NCBI RefSeq assembly: GCF_947254095.1 | Contig: NZ_CAMYBV010000032.1 | Coordinates: 1 to 7,937, forward strand | From: an uncultured Mobiluncus sp. | GTDB lineage: Bacteria; Actinomycetota; Actinomycetes; Actinomycetales; Actinomycetaceae | DNA length: 7,937 nucleotides | Direction: 5' to 3' | Shown here: positions 1-5,174 of the stretch, piece by piece | Position numbering within the stretch: the stretch's first letter is position 1 | Layout: every line of letters starts with the position of its first letter | Notes under the pieces: model-generated | Database searches by the model: none | What the model was told of the DNA's origin: nothing | What the model saw: the letters and a program-made list of their open reading frames with translations, nothing else | Translations under genes and position numbers: made by a program

Positions 1-251
1 CGCCCGTCCCGCACCGCTTTCATAATCGCTTGGCGAGACACCCCCAGCCAGTCGCAAACATTACCGGTCCGACAAACGGGTCCCACCAGGCTATTGAGCG
101 ACATCGGCGCCGCCAGGAAAGCCTGGGCAAAGCGCGCCAAACGGTGCATATTTTCCCGGCTAGCCTCAGCCGCGGCGCGCGGGCGAGCCAAGAGCATCGT
201 GCGGATGGTCTCTAAAAATTGTTCCTCTTCGTCGGTCAGTTCTCTCCGCAC
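1..251 (-). CDS. Helix-turn-helix DNA-binding protein, C-terminus outside the window
   Basis: This gene reads leftward from a GTG at 249-251 and is still open at the window edge, giving 83 visible residues. The start is supported by GAAAGG at 259-264, 7 nt upstream. The only nearby in-frame alternatives are internal ATGs with no better ribosome site. Residues 4-48 are charged and look helical, rich in Glu, Arg and Ala. Residues about 64-83 read NVCDWLGVSRQAIMKAVRDG, a textbook helix-turn-helix: a short helix, the LGVS turn, then a recognition helix beginning SRQAI. The gene lies 15 nt after the VKOR stop codon in the same frame and strand, so the two are probably co-transcribed. The role is likely DNA binding, as a transcription regulator or an antitoxin-like protein. 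The missing C-terminus prevents a family assignment. The coding call is fairly firm and the specific function is unknown. Confidence 0.72.
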   Translation of the reverse strand, partial: MRRELTDEEEQFLETIRTMLLARPRAAAEASRENMHRLARFAQAFLAAPMSLNSLVGPVCRTGNVCDWLGVSRQAIMKAVRDG

Positions 252-266
252 CGCTTCGCCTTTCGG

Positions 267-1178
267 TCAGAATAAGTAAACAAGTTTGTCTGATAGCGTC
301 ACTGCTACCACCAAGACTATCAAAAGCAAGATAATCGCGGTAATAACCCAGCGTTGCGCCACCCAAATGCGGGCGAACCCGGTGTCGGGAAACAGCCAGC
401 CGAGCCGCATCAGCGCCGCTCCGAGCTGCACCCACAGGACGATTGTGCACATCCAGACGATAAAACAGAACGGGCACAATTTCGTGAACTCGAAAATGGA
501 TTGGTGCAGGAAAAATACAATCAACGCCAGCGCTGCGGTCAGTCCCGCCTCAATCAGCACCACCAGCCAGCGTGGCACCCTCCCGCCGAACCAAGCCAGG
601 AACACGCCCGCCAAACCGGCGAACAAACCGACTCCGACCAGTGCATTCGGTATGCCAACCAGCAGGTGAGCCTGCCAGGTCGTCAGCGAAGCGGAGCAGC
701 CAATCAGCGGATTCAAATCGCATCCGAGATGCGCCGTGGGCTGCTTCAGCGCCTGGATTTCGGACAGCACCAGTTCCGCGCTCGCCGCCATCGCAATGAC
801 CGCCAGCACAATCAACAGCACGAGGGTGGGGACGCCGGGCCGGGTTGTGCGAGCGTCCGGGGTGTCCGCATCGGCTGGGTTTTCCGGTTCCTCCGGGTTC
901 ACAAGGGAGGTTGGGTTCGGCTCTGCGGGGGGCGGCTGTTCAATGGGTGTCCGGGGGGAGTCCGACTCAGCCGAGGTTCCCGAGTTAGCCTGATTCTCGA
1001 TAGCGTCTGATGCCCCTGGTTCTGTTAGGGTCTGGGGATTCGGGTTCGTTGGGTTCACAAGGGAGGTCGCGCCGGTTGCAGCAGCCGGGGTCGCCGGCGC
1101 GTCCGGCGCGGGCGTTGGCGCCGGGCTCGGCGAGTGTGAGGAATCCGGAGGCGTCGCGTCGTCGGGTTCTTGCTTCAT
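267..1178 (-). CDS. Vitamin K epoxide reductase (VKOR) family membrane oxidoreductase
   Basis: This 303-residue protein has a cytoplasmic Pro/Ala/Glu/Asn-rich tail (residues 1-114) followed by five hydrophobic segments at about 117-137, 170-193, 205-224, 237-258 and 276-296. The VKOR cysteines are present: a loop pair C153 and C161 (in CDLNPLIGC) and the active-site CPFC at 235-238. The family's IPNALVG-like segment is at 176-182. In actinobacteria VKOR replaces DsbB: it reoxidises an extracytoplasmic DsbA-like partner (MdbA in Actinomyces) and passes the electrons to a quinone, so that exported proteins can form disulfides. That role is family knowledge; no DsbA-like gene is visible here. 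The tail contains a duplicated TSLVNP motif (residues 38-43 and 90-95) and probably has no catalytic role. ATG at 1176-1178 lacks a Shine-Dalgarno sequence. Either the mRNA is leaderless or translation is coupled to an upstream reading frame. Confidence 0.92.
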   Translation of the reverse strand: MKQEPDDATPPDSSHSPSPAPTPAPDAPATPAAATGATSLVNPTNPNPQTLTEPGASDAIENQANSGTSAESDSPRTPIEQPPPAEPNPTSLVNPEEPENPADADTPDARTTRPGVPTLVLLIVLAVIAMAASAELVLSEIQALKQPTAHLGCDLNPLIGCSASLTTWQAHLLVGIPNALVGVGLFAGLAGVFLAWFGGRVPRWLVVLIEAGLTAALALIVFFLHQSIFEFTKLCPFCFIVWMCTIVLWVQLGAALMRLGWLFPDTGFARIWVAQRWVITAIILLLIVLVVAVTLSDKLVYLF

Positions 1179-1185
1179 GAGGAAT

Positions 1186-1191
1186 ATTCTA
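1186..1191 (-). promoter_or_regulatory. Candidate -10 element for a leaderless VKOR transcript
   Basis: On the minus strand the hexamer TAGAAT ends 7 nt before the VKOR ATG, so transcription would begin at or within a base or two of the start codon. No Shine-Dalgarno sequence lies in the gap (ATTCCTC) and no good -35 box is visible. A leaderless mRNA, common in actinobacteria, is the simplest reading, but one hexamer is weak evidence. Confidence 0.35.
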
Positions 1192-1424
1192 ACTTTTTTG
1201 TCCGCTCACCGAGCCTAGTGTTCCCAAACAGCCCTGAAACGAGGCAGCAACCACGACAGCCGCAGCGCAGCTCAGAAAAATAGTCGCAGCACAACCCACC
1301 CGAAACCGCCGCAAAAACGCCGCAACCCCCGCAACTCACTTGTGCGCCCGAACCCAACGAACTCGTGACGGGTTTAGCCGACAACCCCACCGAAATCCGG
1401 CCCGAGCCGCTTGCTGAGTTCAGT
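1192..1424. other. Spacer between the VKOR unit and the tRNA cluster
   Basis: This spacer separates two divergent transcription units. The plus strand is poor in G and rich in C/A, with many GCAGC and CGCCGCAA-like runs. It includes the dodecamer CTCACTTGTGCG (1335-1346), found again at 5589-5600, and CTCGTGA (1362-1368), the reverse form of a recurring TCACGAG motif. The minus strand carries an open frame of 71 codons with 8 cysteines that ends in ATGA overlap with the VKOR start. I do not call it a gene because it has no ribosome-binding site and uses several rare codons. I see no other coding signal. Confidence 0.5.
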
Positions 1425-1453
1425 TTGTCACGAGCGGCAGAATCCTGTAAACT
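1425..1453 (+). promoter_or_regulatory. Promoter of the tRNA-Thr / tRNA-Met / rpmG unit
   Basis: A -35 box TTGTCA (1425-1430, one mismatch to TTGACA) and a -10 box TAAACT (1448-1453, two mismatches to TATAAT) are separated by exactly 17 nt. The expected start is near 1460, a few bases before the mature tRNA-Thr 5' end at 1465. This is the best sigma-70-type promoter in the window. The -35 box overlaps a copy of the recurring TCACGAG motif (1428-1434). Confidence 0.6.
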
Positions 1454-1464
1454 AAACTTTCGTT

Positions 1465-1537
1465 GCCCCGGTAGCTCAGTCGGCAGAGCGTCTCCATGGT
1501 AAGGAGAAGGTCCAGAGTTCGATTCTCTGCCGGGGCT
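1465..1537 (+). tRNA. tRNA-Thr (anticodon GGT)
   Basis: This 73-nt sequence folds as a complete cloverleaf. The acceptor stem is GCCCCGG/CCGGGGC with discriminator T1537. The D stem is GCTC/GAGC, the anticodon stem TCTCC/GGAGA has loop ATGGTAA, and the T stem CAGAG/CTCTG has loop TTCGATT. The anticodon GGT is at 1498-1500 and reads ACC and ACT threonine codons. The 3' CCA is not encoded and must be added after transcription. It is the first gene of a cluster that continues with tRNA-Met 37 nt downstream. Confidence 0.97.
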
Positions 1538-1574
1538 CGCTTCACGCTTGACGGTTCGCGCCGCTGAGCAGCGA

Positions 1575-1648
1575 GGCGGGGTAGCTCAGTTGGTGAGAGC
1601 GCACGACTCATAATCGTGAGGTCGAGGGTTCGAATCCCTCCCCCGCTA
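1575..1648 (+). tRNA. tRNA-Met (anticodon CAT), elongator type
   Basis: This 74-nt cloverleaf has acceptor strands GGCGGGG and CCCCGCT, with a G-U pair at position 1-72, and discriminator A1648. The D stem is GCTC/GAGC, the anticodon stem CACGA/TCGTG has loop CTCATAA, and the T stem GAGGG/CCCTC has loop TTCGAAT. The anticodon CAT is at 1609-1611. The anticodon stem lacks the three consecutive G-C pairs that mark initiator tRNA, so this is the elongator, or formally a CAT tRNA that could be modified for Ile. The elongator call is favoured by its position next to rpmG, a common actinobacterial arrangement. CCA is not encoded. A short hairpin (CGCT GAGC AGCG, 1562-1573) sits just before the 5' end and may mark processing. 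Confidence 0.95.
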
Positions 1649-1719
1649 CGAAACCTGACTTGGGGTGTCCCTCGGGGATTCGCGGGGTCGGGGCAAGAAA
1701 GCAAGGAAAGAAGAAAAAA

Positions 1720-1890
1720 GTGGCTGCAAAATCGAAAGACATTCGCCCGAAGATTACGTTGGCGTGCTCTGAATGCAAGGAGCGCAACTACATCACGAAG
1801 AAAAACCGGCGCAACACTCCGGATCGCTTGGAGCTGAACAAGTACTGCCCGCGCTGCAAGAAGTCCACGTCGCATAAGGAAACCCGCTAA
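1720..1890 (+). CDS. rpmG: 50S ribosomal protein L33 (zinc-binding form)
   Basis: This 56-residue protein belongs to the L33 family, a small basic component of the large ribosomal subunit near the E site. The body carries the L33 signatures ITLACSEC, NYITKKNRRN and LELNKYCPRC. Cysteines C16, C19, C43 and C46 form two CxxC knuckles, so this is the zinc-containing C+ form. Many actinobacteria also keep a cysteine-free paralogue for zinc starvation, but none lies in this window. GTG at 1720-1722 is chosen because AAGGAAAG (1703-1710) lies 9 nt upstream and because MAAKSKDIRPK matches the usual family N-terminus. An earlier in-frame ATG at 1660 would add a peptide foreign to the family. The gene follows tRNA-Met by 71 nt and probably shares its promoter. 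Confidence 0.96.
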   Translation: MAAKSKDIRPKITLACSECKERNYITKKNRRNTPDRLELNKYCPRCKKSTSHKETR

Positions 1891-1899
1891 GCGGTTTTT
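1884..1899 (+). terminator. Short hairpin and T-run at the rpmG stop codon
   Basis: CCGC (1884-1887) pairs with GCGG (1891-1894) around the TAA stop, followed by TTTTT (1895-1899). The stem is only 4 bp, so on its own it would be a weak terminator. It may assist the stronger hairpin a few bases downstream. Confidence 0.4.
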
Positions 1900-1909
1900 C
1901 ACAAGCTTC

Positions 1910-1941
1910 CCGGCGTCGCCCCTACGGTGACGCCGGTTTTT
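1910..1941 (+). terminator. Rho-independent terminator of the tRNA-rpmG unit
   Basis: CCGGCGTC (1910-1917) pairs perfectly with GACGCCGG (1929-1936). Three further inner pairs (GCC with GGT, one of them G-T) leave the 5-nt loop CCTAC, and TTTTT follows at 1937-1941. This 11-bp GC-rich stem with a T tract is a classical intrinsic terminator. Confidence 0.9.
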
Positions 1942-2263
1942 CGTGTCTCACGAGCCCGGTCACAAGCCCGGGTGGTGGTTTTGCGGGTTTGTGTGCGTGG
2001 GGTGTGGCTAGTTGGGGATTAAATCGGGGTTGGTGTTTATACAGGCCAGTTATCCCGATTTATACGCGAATTTTAAACGCTCTGGAAACTGTCGAGGTCC
2101 GAGGTGGTAATGCGGGGATACCCCAGGTTTTATTCCCGAGGTACCCGCGGGTGTGTCGCGGGACGGGTGTTTTGCGGGGGTCACAAGCCCGGGGCGCGTC
2201 TCCGTGGGGTGCGTGGTGCTTTGGGAGTGGGACCGGGCGCGAAATGGGTGAGGATAAATGAAA
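1942..2263. other. Gene-free G-rich spacer with repeats
   Basis: Roughly 320 nt between two terminators hold no credible gene. The open frames here lack ribosome sites and encode Gly/Trp/Arg-rich peptides typical of G-rich DNA. The spacer contains a near-tandem pair, TCACGAGCCCGG and TCACAAGCCCGG (1948-1971), and a second exact 15-nt copy of GGTCACAAGCCCGGG (1958-1972 and 2179-2193). It also has an AT-rich island with an 11-bp inverted repeat (2020-2062), a GGGG-ATA-CCCC hairpin near 2114-2124 and the palindrome ACCCGCGGGT (2143-2152). It is flanked by terminators on both sides, so any transcript would have to start inside it. An unannotated small RNA or a repeat-derived spacer are both possible. 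Confidence 0.5.
2020..2062. repeat. Inverted repeat in an AT-rich island
   Basis: TAAATCGGGGT (2020-2030) pairs with ATCCCGATTTA (2052-2062): 11 pairs including one G-T, around a 21-nt centre that adds an inner TGG/CCA pairing. The copies TTTATAC at 2036-2042 and 2059-2065 give the area two -10-like hexamers. No T-run follows, so it does not look like a terminator. An operator or a structured RNA is more likely. Confidence 0.5.
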
Positions 2264-2290
2264 GGGGGGGGGCGGCCGCAGCCGCCCCCC
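2260..2290 (-). terminator. GC-rich terminator of the CWB2 gene
   Basis: On the minus strand GGGGGGCGGC (complement of 2281-2290) pairs perfectly with GCCGCCCCCC (complement of 2267-2276) around a 4-nt loop. It is followed by three more C residues and then TTTCATTTAT. The hairpin starts 16 nt after the CWB2 stop codon. The stem is very strong and the T tract is poor. The plus strand shows a run of nine G (2264-2272), which is prone to slippage. Confidence 0.7.
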
Positions 2291-2306
2291 AACTTATCCA
2301 GAGAAC

Positions 2307-3839
2307 TTACTTCAGCAAGCCCTTGAACTGGTCAACCAGGGAATCAGAGACTACGCCTACACCGCCCAGACCCTTGAATTTACCTGCCAGAGCAGCATTC
2401 GCAGCGCGAGCCGCCTTGGCGTAATCGGTCACCTCCGCAGGTGCGGAGTCTTTCTGCGCCAGCAGAACCGGGCCAGCCAACTCGGCCTTGTTGTCGAGGA
2501 AACCAGCGACGGTGGCATCTGCCGAAGCCATGCCGTTAGCAACGTAAAGGGCCTTGGCGTTAGCGCCGTTCGGGTACTGCGTCTTGGCAATTTCCAGGGC
2601 GGTCAGGTATCGATTCGCTCCGGCAATACGGGAAGCCTTGGCGCCCGCTCCACCCATGTAGGCCTGAACAGCGTCAGTAGTGGGACCGGTAGCCTTGGCA
2701 GCTTGGGCTTTCGCCAAATCAGCCCGCGCTACAGCCAGTGCTGCTGTGGATTCTGCCTTTTCCGTTTTGTCAGTCGATTTGGTTTGCACCTCATCATCTA
2801 CTTTTTCCAGCCCCTTGAAAGTAGCGACTAGGTTCGCTCCGTCTTTCTGCTTGTCTTGAGCCTTTGCTTTCGCGTCAGCCAGTTTACCTGCTGCAGCTTG
2901 CCCATCTACTTTGAAAACGGCATCGGCGCAGTCGGCCTTTACTTCGTCGATTTTCAAACGGGGGAACGTTGTGGCGATTAGCTCTTTGGCAGCTTTCTTT
3001 GCGGTTTCGTCAGTGGCAATTGTGCAGCCAGACTTCACGAAGTCGTCGGCCGTCTTGCCATCAGCCAGGGTGTACCAGCCCTTTAGCACAAGTTCGGCTT
3101 CGCGCTCAGCTTTAGCCAAGTCCGCCTTGACTTTGTTCTCTGCATCGGCTTTGCTCATGCCGCCGCCAGCACCGTTGGCAGTCGCCGCCGCGCTCAATTC
3201 CGCGGGCAGAACAGCGCCTTCGCCACCCAGAGCAACAACCTCGGAGGGCTTCAACCGCTTGATTTCATTCAGGGTTGCGGCAGGCAAAGTGCCGGAGCCG
3301 CTGGTCAACAGAATCGGGGCGCCATCGGTCATGGTGCCGCCAACCAGGGCATCGACCAAGGTAATGCCGTTAGCCAAGTAAACCTTGGCGCTGGTCTTGC
3401 CCTCGGGGAACAAATTCTTAGAAATCTCCGCTGCCGTCTCGAAACGGTTCGCGCCCGCAATCCGGGTTACGGTGGCTTTCCCGGCGACTGCCTTTACCGC
3501 GGCATCGCTGACCGAGCCGGTGCCGCCCAGCACCACAACTTTGGTGGCCTTTAACTTCGTGATGGCTTCGGCAACGTTCTTTTGCACGGTGGGCGAATCA
3601 TTGACCAGCAAAAGGGGACCGTTTGGCAGTTTGCCACCGGCGACCGCGTCGGCTTGGGAGTCGCCGCGGGAGAGATAAACCACGTCGGAGGTGCCAAAAG
3701 CGCTAGCCACCGAGATGGCGGTATTGTAGCGATCCGCACCGGCGTAACGGTCAGCTTCCGTCGCCGCCACGGCGGTCATCGGCACGGTCATAGCCAGGGC
3801 AGCCGCGGCCGCCCCGAAAGTCAAAACAGACTTCTTCAT
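2307..3839 (-). CDS. Secreted cell-wall-binding-repeat-2 (CWB2) surface protein
   Basis: This 510-residue exported protein starts at ATG 3837-3839 with AGGAAA (3847-3852) 7 nt upstream. A Sec signal peptide (MKKS, hydrophobic 7-20) is probably cut after AVA at residue 25. Two CWB2 (PF04122-like) repeats follow directly, at about 28-120 and 123-222, marked by RYAGADRY / RIAGANRF, a YL-(S/A)-(R/N)-G segment and VVLGG / VVALGG. A third repeat occupies about 403-510 (RIAGANRY, LYVANG, GLGG). Between them lies a Lys/Ala/Glu-rich, largely helical insert (about 224-400) holding the protein's only cysteines, C272 and C304, which could form a disulfide. In clostridial Cwp proteins three CWB2 repeats anchor proteins non-covalently to wall polymers, so a surface role is likely. 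The insert's function is unknown, and no catalytic or LPXTG motif is seen. The gene is divergent from trpS and monocistronic, with its own terminator. Confidence 0.93.
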   Translation of the reverse strand: MKKSVLTFGAAAAALAMTVPMTAVAATEADRYAGADRYNTAISVASAFGTSDVVYLSRGDSQADAVAGGKLPNGPLLLVNDSPTVQKNVAEAITKLKATKVVVLGGTGSVSDAAVKAVAGKATVTRIAGANRFETAAEISKNLFPEGKTSAKVYLANGITLVDALVGGTMTDGAPILLTSGSGTLPAATLNEIKRLKPSEVVALGGEGAVLPAELSAAATANGAGGGMSKADAENKVKADLAKAEREAELVLKGWYTLADGKTADDFVKSGCTIATDETAKKAAKELIATTFPRLKIDEVKADCADAVFKVDGQAAAGKLADAKAKAQDKQKDGANLVATFKGLEKVDDEVQTKSTDKTEKAESTAALAVARADLAKAQAAKATGPTTDAVQAYMGGAGAKASRIAGANRYLTALEIAKTQYPNGANAKALYVANGMASADATVAGFLDNKAELAGPVLLAQKDSAPAEVTDYAKAARAANAALAGKFKGLGGVGVVSDSLVDQFKGLLK

Positions 3840-3988
3840 ATTCGTGTTTCCTAACTTGTTGGGTGGATGAATTCCAAACTCATCCTATTGATTACTTCTG
3901 CATCTCGCAGGGGATGGTGAAGTCCTTACGCCCCTAATACGTCTCAAAAGTGGTGATTCTTACAGACACCATTAACTATATCATGCCA

Positions 3989-4004
3989 GCATTTTCGAAA
4001 ATGC
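3989..4004. repeat. Perfect 16-bp palindrome, candidate operator
   Basis: GCATTTTCGAAAATGC is its own reverse complement over all 16 bases with no spacer, and no T-run follows on either strand. It covers the expected -35 zone of the CWB2 promoter candidate TATAGT and lies just upstream of the trpS -10 candidate. That placement suits a dimeric regulator controlling one or both genes. The cognate protein is unknown. Confidence 0.6.
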
Positions 4005-4022
4005 CCTTCGAGGTTAGTGGGT

Positions 4023-4028
4023 TAGACT
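4023..4028 (+). promoter_or_regulatory. Candidate -10 element for a leaderless trpS transcript
   Basis: TAGACT ends 6 nt before the trpS GTG start. No Shine-Dalgarno sequence lies within the usual distance; the nearest GAGG is more than 20 nt upstream. Transcription from this element would start at about the GTG itself. There is no recognisable -35 box. The arrangement mirrors the one upstream of VKOR. Confidence 0.35.
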
Positions 4029-4034
4029 TAAACG

Positions 4035-5174
4035 GTGAGTGAAGAAACGACGAAAGACGAAAACCCGGCGGCCAGCGAGACGGAAATCCGCGCTACCTTG
4101 AAAGCTGCTCAGGAAACCTCGAAAGCGATTGAGGCCGACATCGCGGCGGGAAACGTAGGAAAGTACCGCATTCTGACGGGGGACCGGCCCACCGGATTCC
4201 TGCACATCGGGCACTATTTCGGCACCTTGAAAACGCGGGTGGACCTGCAGAACCTGGGCATTGACACGACCGTGCTCATCGCGGACTACCAGGTCATTAC
4301 CGACCGAGACAACCTCGGCAACGTGCGCGAATACGTGTTGAACCTGGTGGCAGATTACCTAGCGGCGGGGATTGACCCCGAAAAATCCACGATTTTTTGC
4401 CATTCTCAGATTCCGGCCATTCACGAAATGCTGGTCATTTTCCTGTCCCTGGTGACCGAGGCGGAGCTGCACCGCAATCCTACGGTAAAAGCCGAGCTGG
4501 AAGCCGCCGCGCGTCCCATGTCCGGGCTGCTGCTGACTTATCCGGTGCATCAGGCCGCGGACATCCTGTGCGCCAAGGCGAACCTGGTGCCGGTGGGCCA
4601 GGATCAGCTGCCGCACCTGGAGCAAACCCGCGTGGTGGCCAAGCGGTTCAACAAACGTTACCCGCAGCGCGACCCCCAGACCGGCAAAAAGACCGGGCGC
4701 GGCGTGTTGCCGATGGCGCAGGGCCTGCTGGGGCAGGGCGCAATGATTCTCGGCACTGACGGCCAAAAGATGAGCAAGTCGCGGCACAACACGGTGGAGC
4801 TGCGCGCCAGCGAGGACGACACCGCAAAAATCCTGAAAAAGGCCGTGACCGATTCCGACCGGCAAATCACTTATGACCCCGTCCACCGTCCCGAAGTGTC
4901 GAACCTGCTGCTCATTGCTTCGCTGTGTACCGGGCGGGCGCCCGAGGACATCGCCGCGGAAATCGGAGCGGGCGGCGGCGGGGCGCTGAAAGCCCTGGTG
5001 ACCGAGGCGCTGAACGAACACTTGCGCCCGCTGCGCCAGCGTCGCGCCGAACTGATGCGTGACGAAGGCTACCTGTGGAGCGTGTTGGCGCGCGGCAACG
5101 AAAAAGTCCGCGATGAAGCCAGCGATGTGCTGCGTGAAATGAAGACCGCTATGGGAATGAACTACGGGGTGTGA
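4035..5174 (+). CDS. trpS: Tryptophanyl-tRNA synthetase
   Basis: TrpRS charges tRNA-Trp with tryptophan using ATP in the cytoplasm and is a dimeric class Ic synthetase. The HIGH-type signature is PTGFLHIGHY (52-61, with HIGH at 57-60) and the KMSKS loop is exact at 245-249 (DGQKMSKSRHNT). VGQDQLPHLEQTR (187-199) and the NPTVK segment (148-152) fit the family. The motif begins GDRPTG rather than the GxQPSG of many TrpRS, which marks a distinct bacterial TrpRS subgroup. At 379 residues it is about 40 longer than usual because of a charged, Glu/Lys/Ala-rich N-terminus (1-42). No later ATG or GTG could remove this extension, so GTG 4035 is used despite lacking a ribosome-binding site. The stop codon overlaps the next gene by TGATG, indicating a two-gene operon. 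Confidence 0.96.
   Translation: MSEETTKDENPAASETEIRATLKAAQETSKAIEADIAAGNVGKYRILTGDRPTGFLHIGHYFGTLKTRVDLQNLGIDTTVLIADYQVITDRDNLGNVREYVLNLVADYLAAGIDPEKSTIFCHSQIPAIHEMLVIFLSLVTEAELHRNPTVKAELEAAARPMSGLLLTYPVHQAADILCAKANLVPVGQDQLPHLEQTRVVAKRFNKRYPQRDPQTGKKTGRGVLPMAQGLLGQGAMILGTDGQKMSKSRHNTVELRASEDDTAKILKKAVTDSDRQITYDPVHRPEVSNLLLIASLCTGRAPEDIAAEIGAGGGGALKALVTEALNEHLRPLRQRRAELMRDEGYLWSVLARGNEKVRDEASDVLREMKTAMGMNYGV

Larger units (their letters stand above)
3840..4034. promoter_or_regulatory. Divergent promoter region between the CWB2 gene and trpS
   Basis: This 195-nt region is clearly more AT-rich than the flanking genes. For the CWB2 direction, candidate -10 hexamers are TATAGT (complement of 3975-3980) and TATTAG (complement of 3934-3939). 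The first would give a leader of about 125 nt. That leader can form small hairpins: CTGC/GCAG (3898-3910) and GGATGA/TCATCC (3865-3885). For the trpS direction TAGACT lies at 4023-4028. A perfect 16-bp palindrome at 3989-4004 sits between the two. I recognise no riboswitch class, and the promoter assignments are tentative. Confidence 0.5.

Noticed and set aside
354..1010. 218-codon plus-strand open frame opposite VKOR
   Set aside because: It is antisense to a gene with clear VKOR motifs, encodes Gln/Arg-rich sequence with no recognisable domain, and has no ribosome site.
1420..1902. 160-codon minus-strand open frame across tRNAs and rpmG
   Set aside because: It runs antisense through two tRNAs and L33. 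Such readthrough frames are often misannotated as hypothetical proteins.
1989..2261. 90-codon plus-strand open frame in the G-rich spacer
   Set aside because: There is no ribosome site, the composition is Trp/Gly/Arg-rich from G-runs, and it spans the inverted repeat. No family is recognisable.
3850..3975. Riboswitch in the CWB2 leader
   Set aside because: Small hairpins are present, but I could not match the conserved core of any known class such as c-di-AMP or c-di-GMP.
4359..5021. 220-codon minus-strand open frame opposite trpS
   Set aside because: It is a shadow of the TrpRS coding frame in GC-rich DNA. TrpRS motifs on the plus strand run through the whole stretch.
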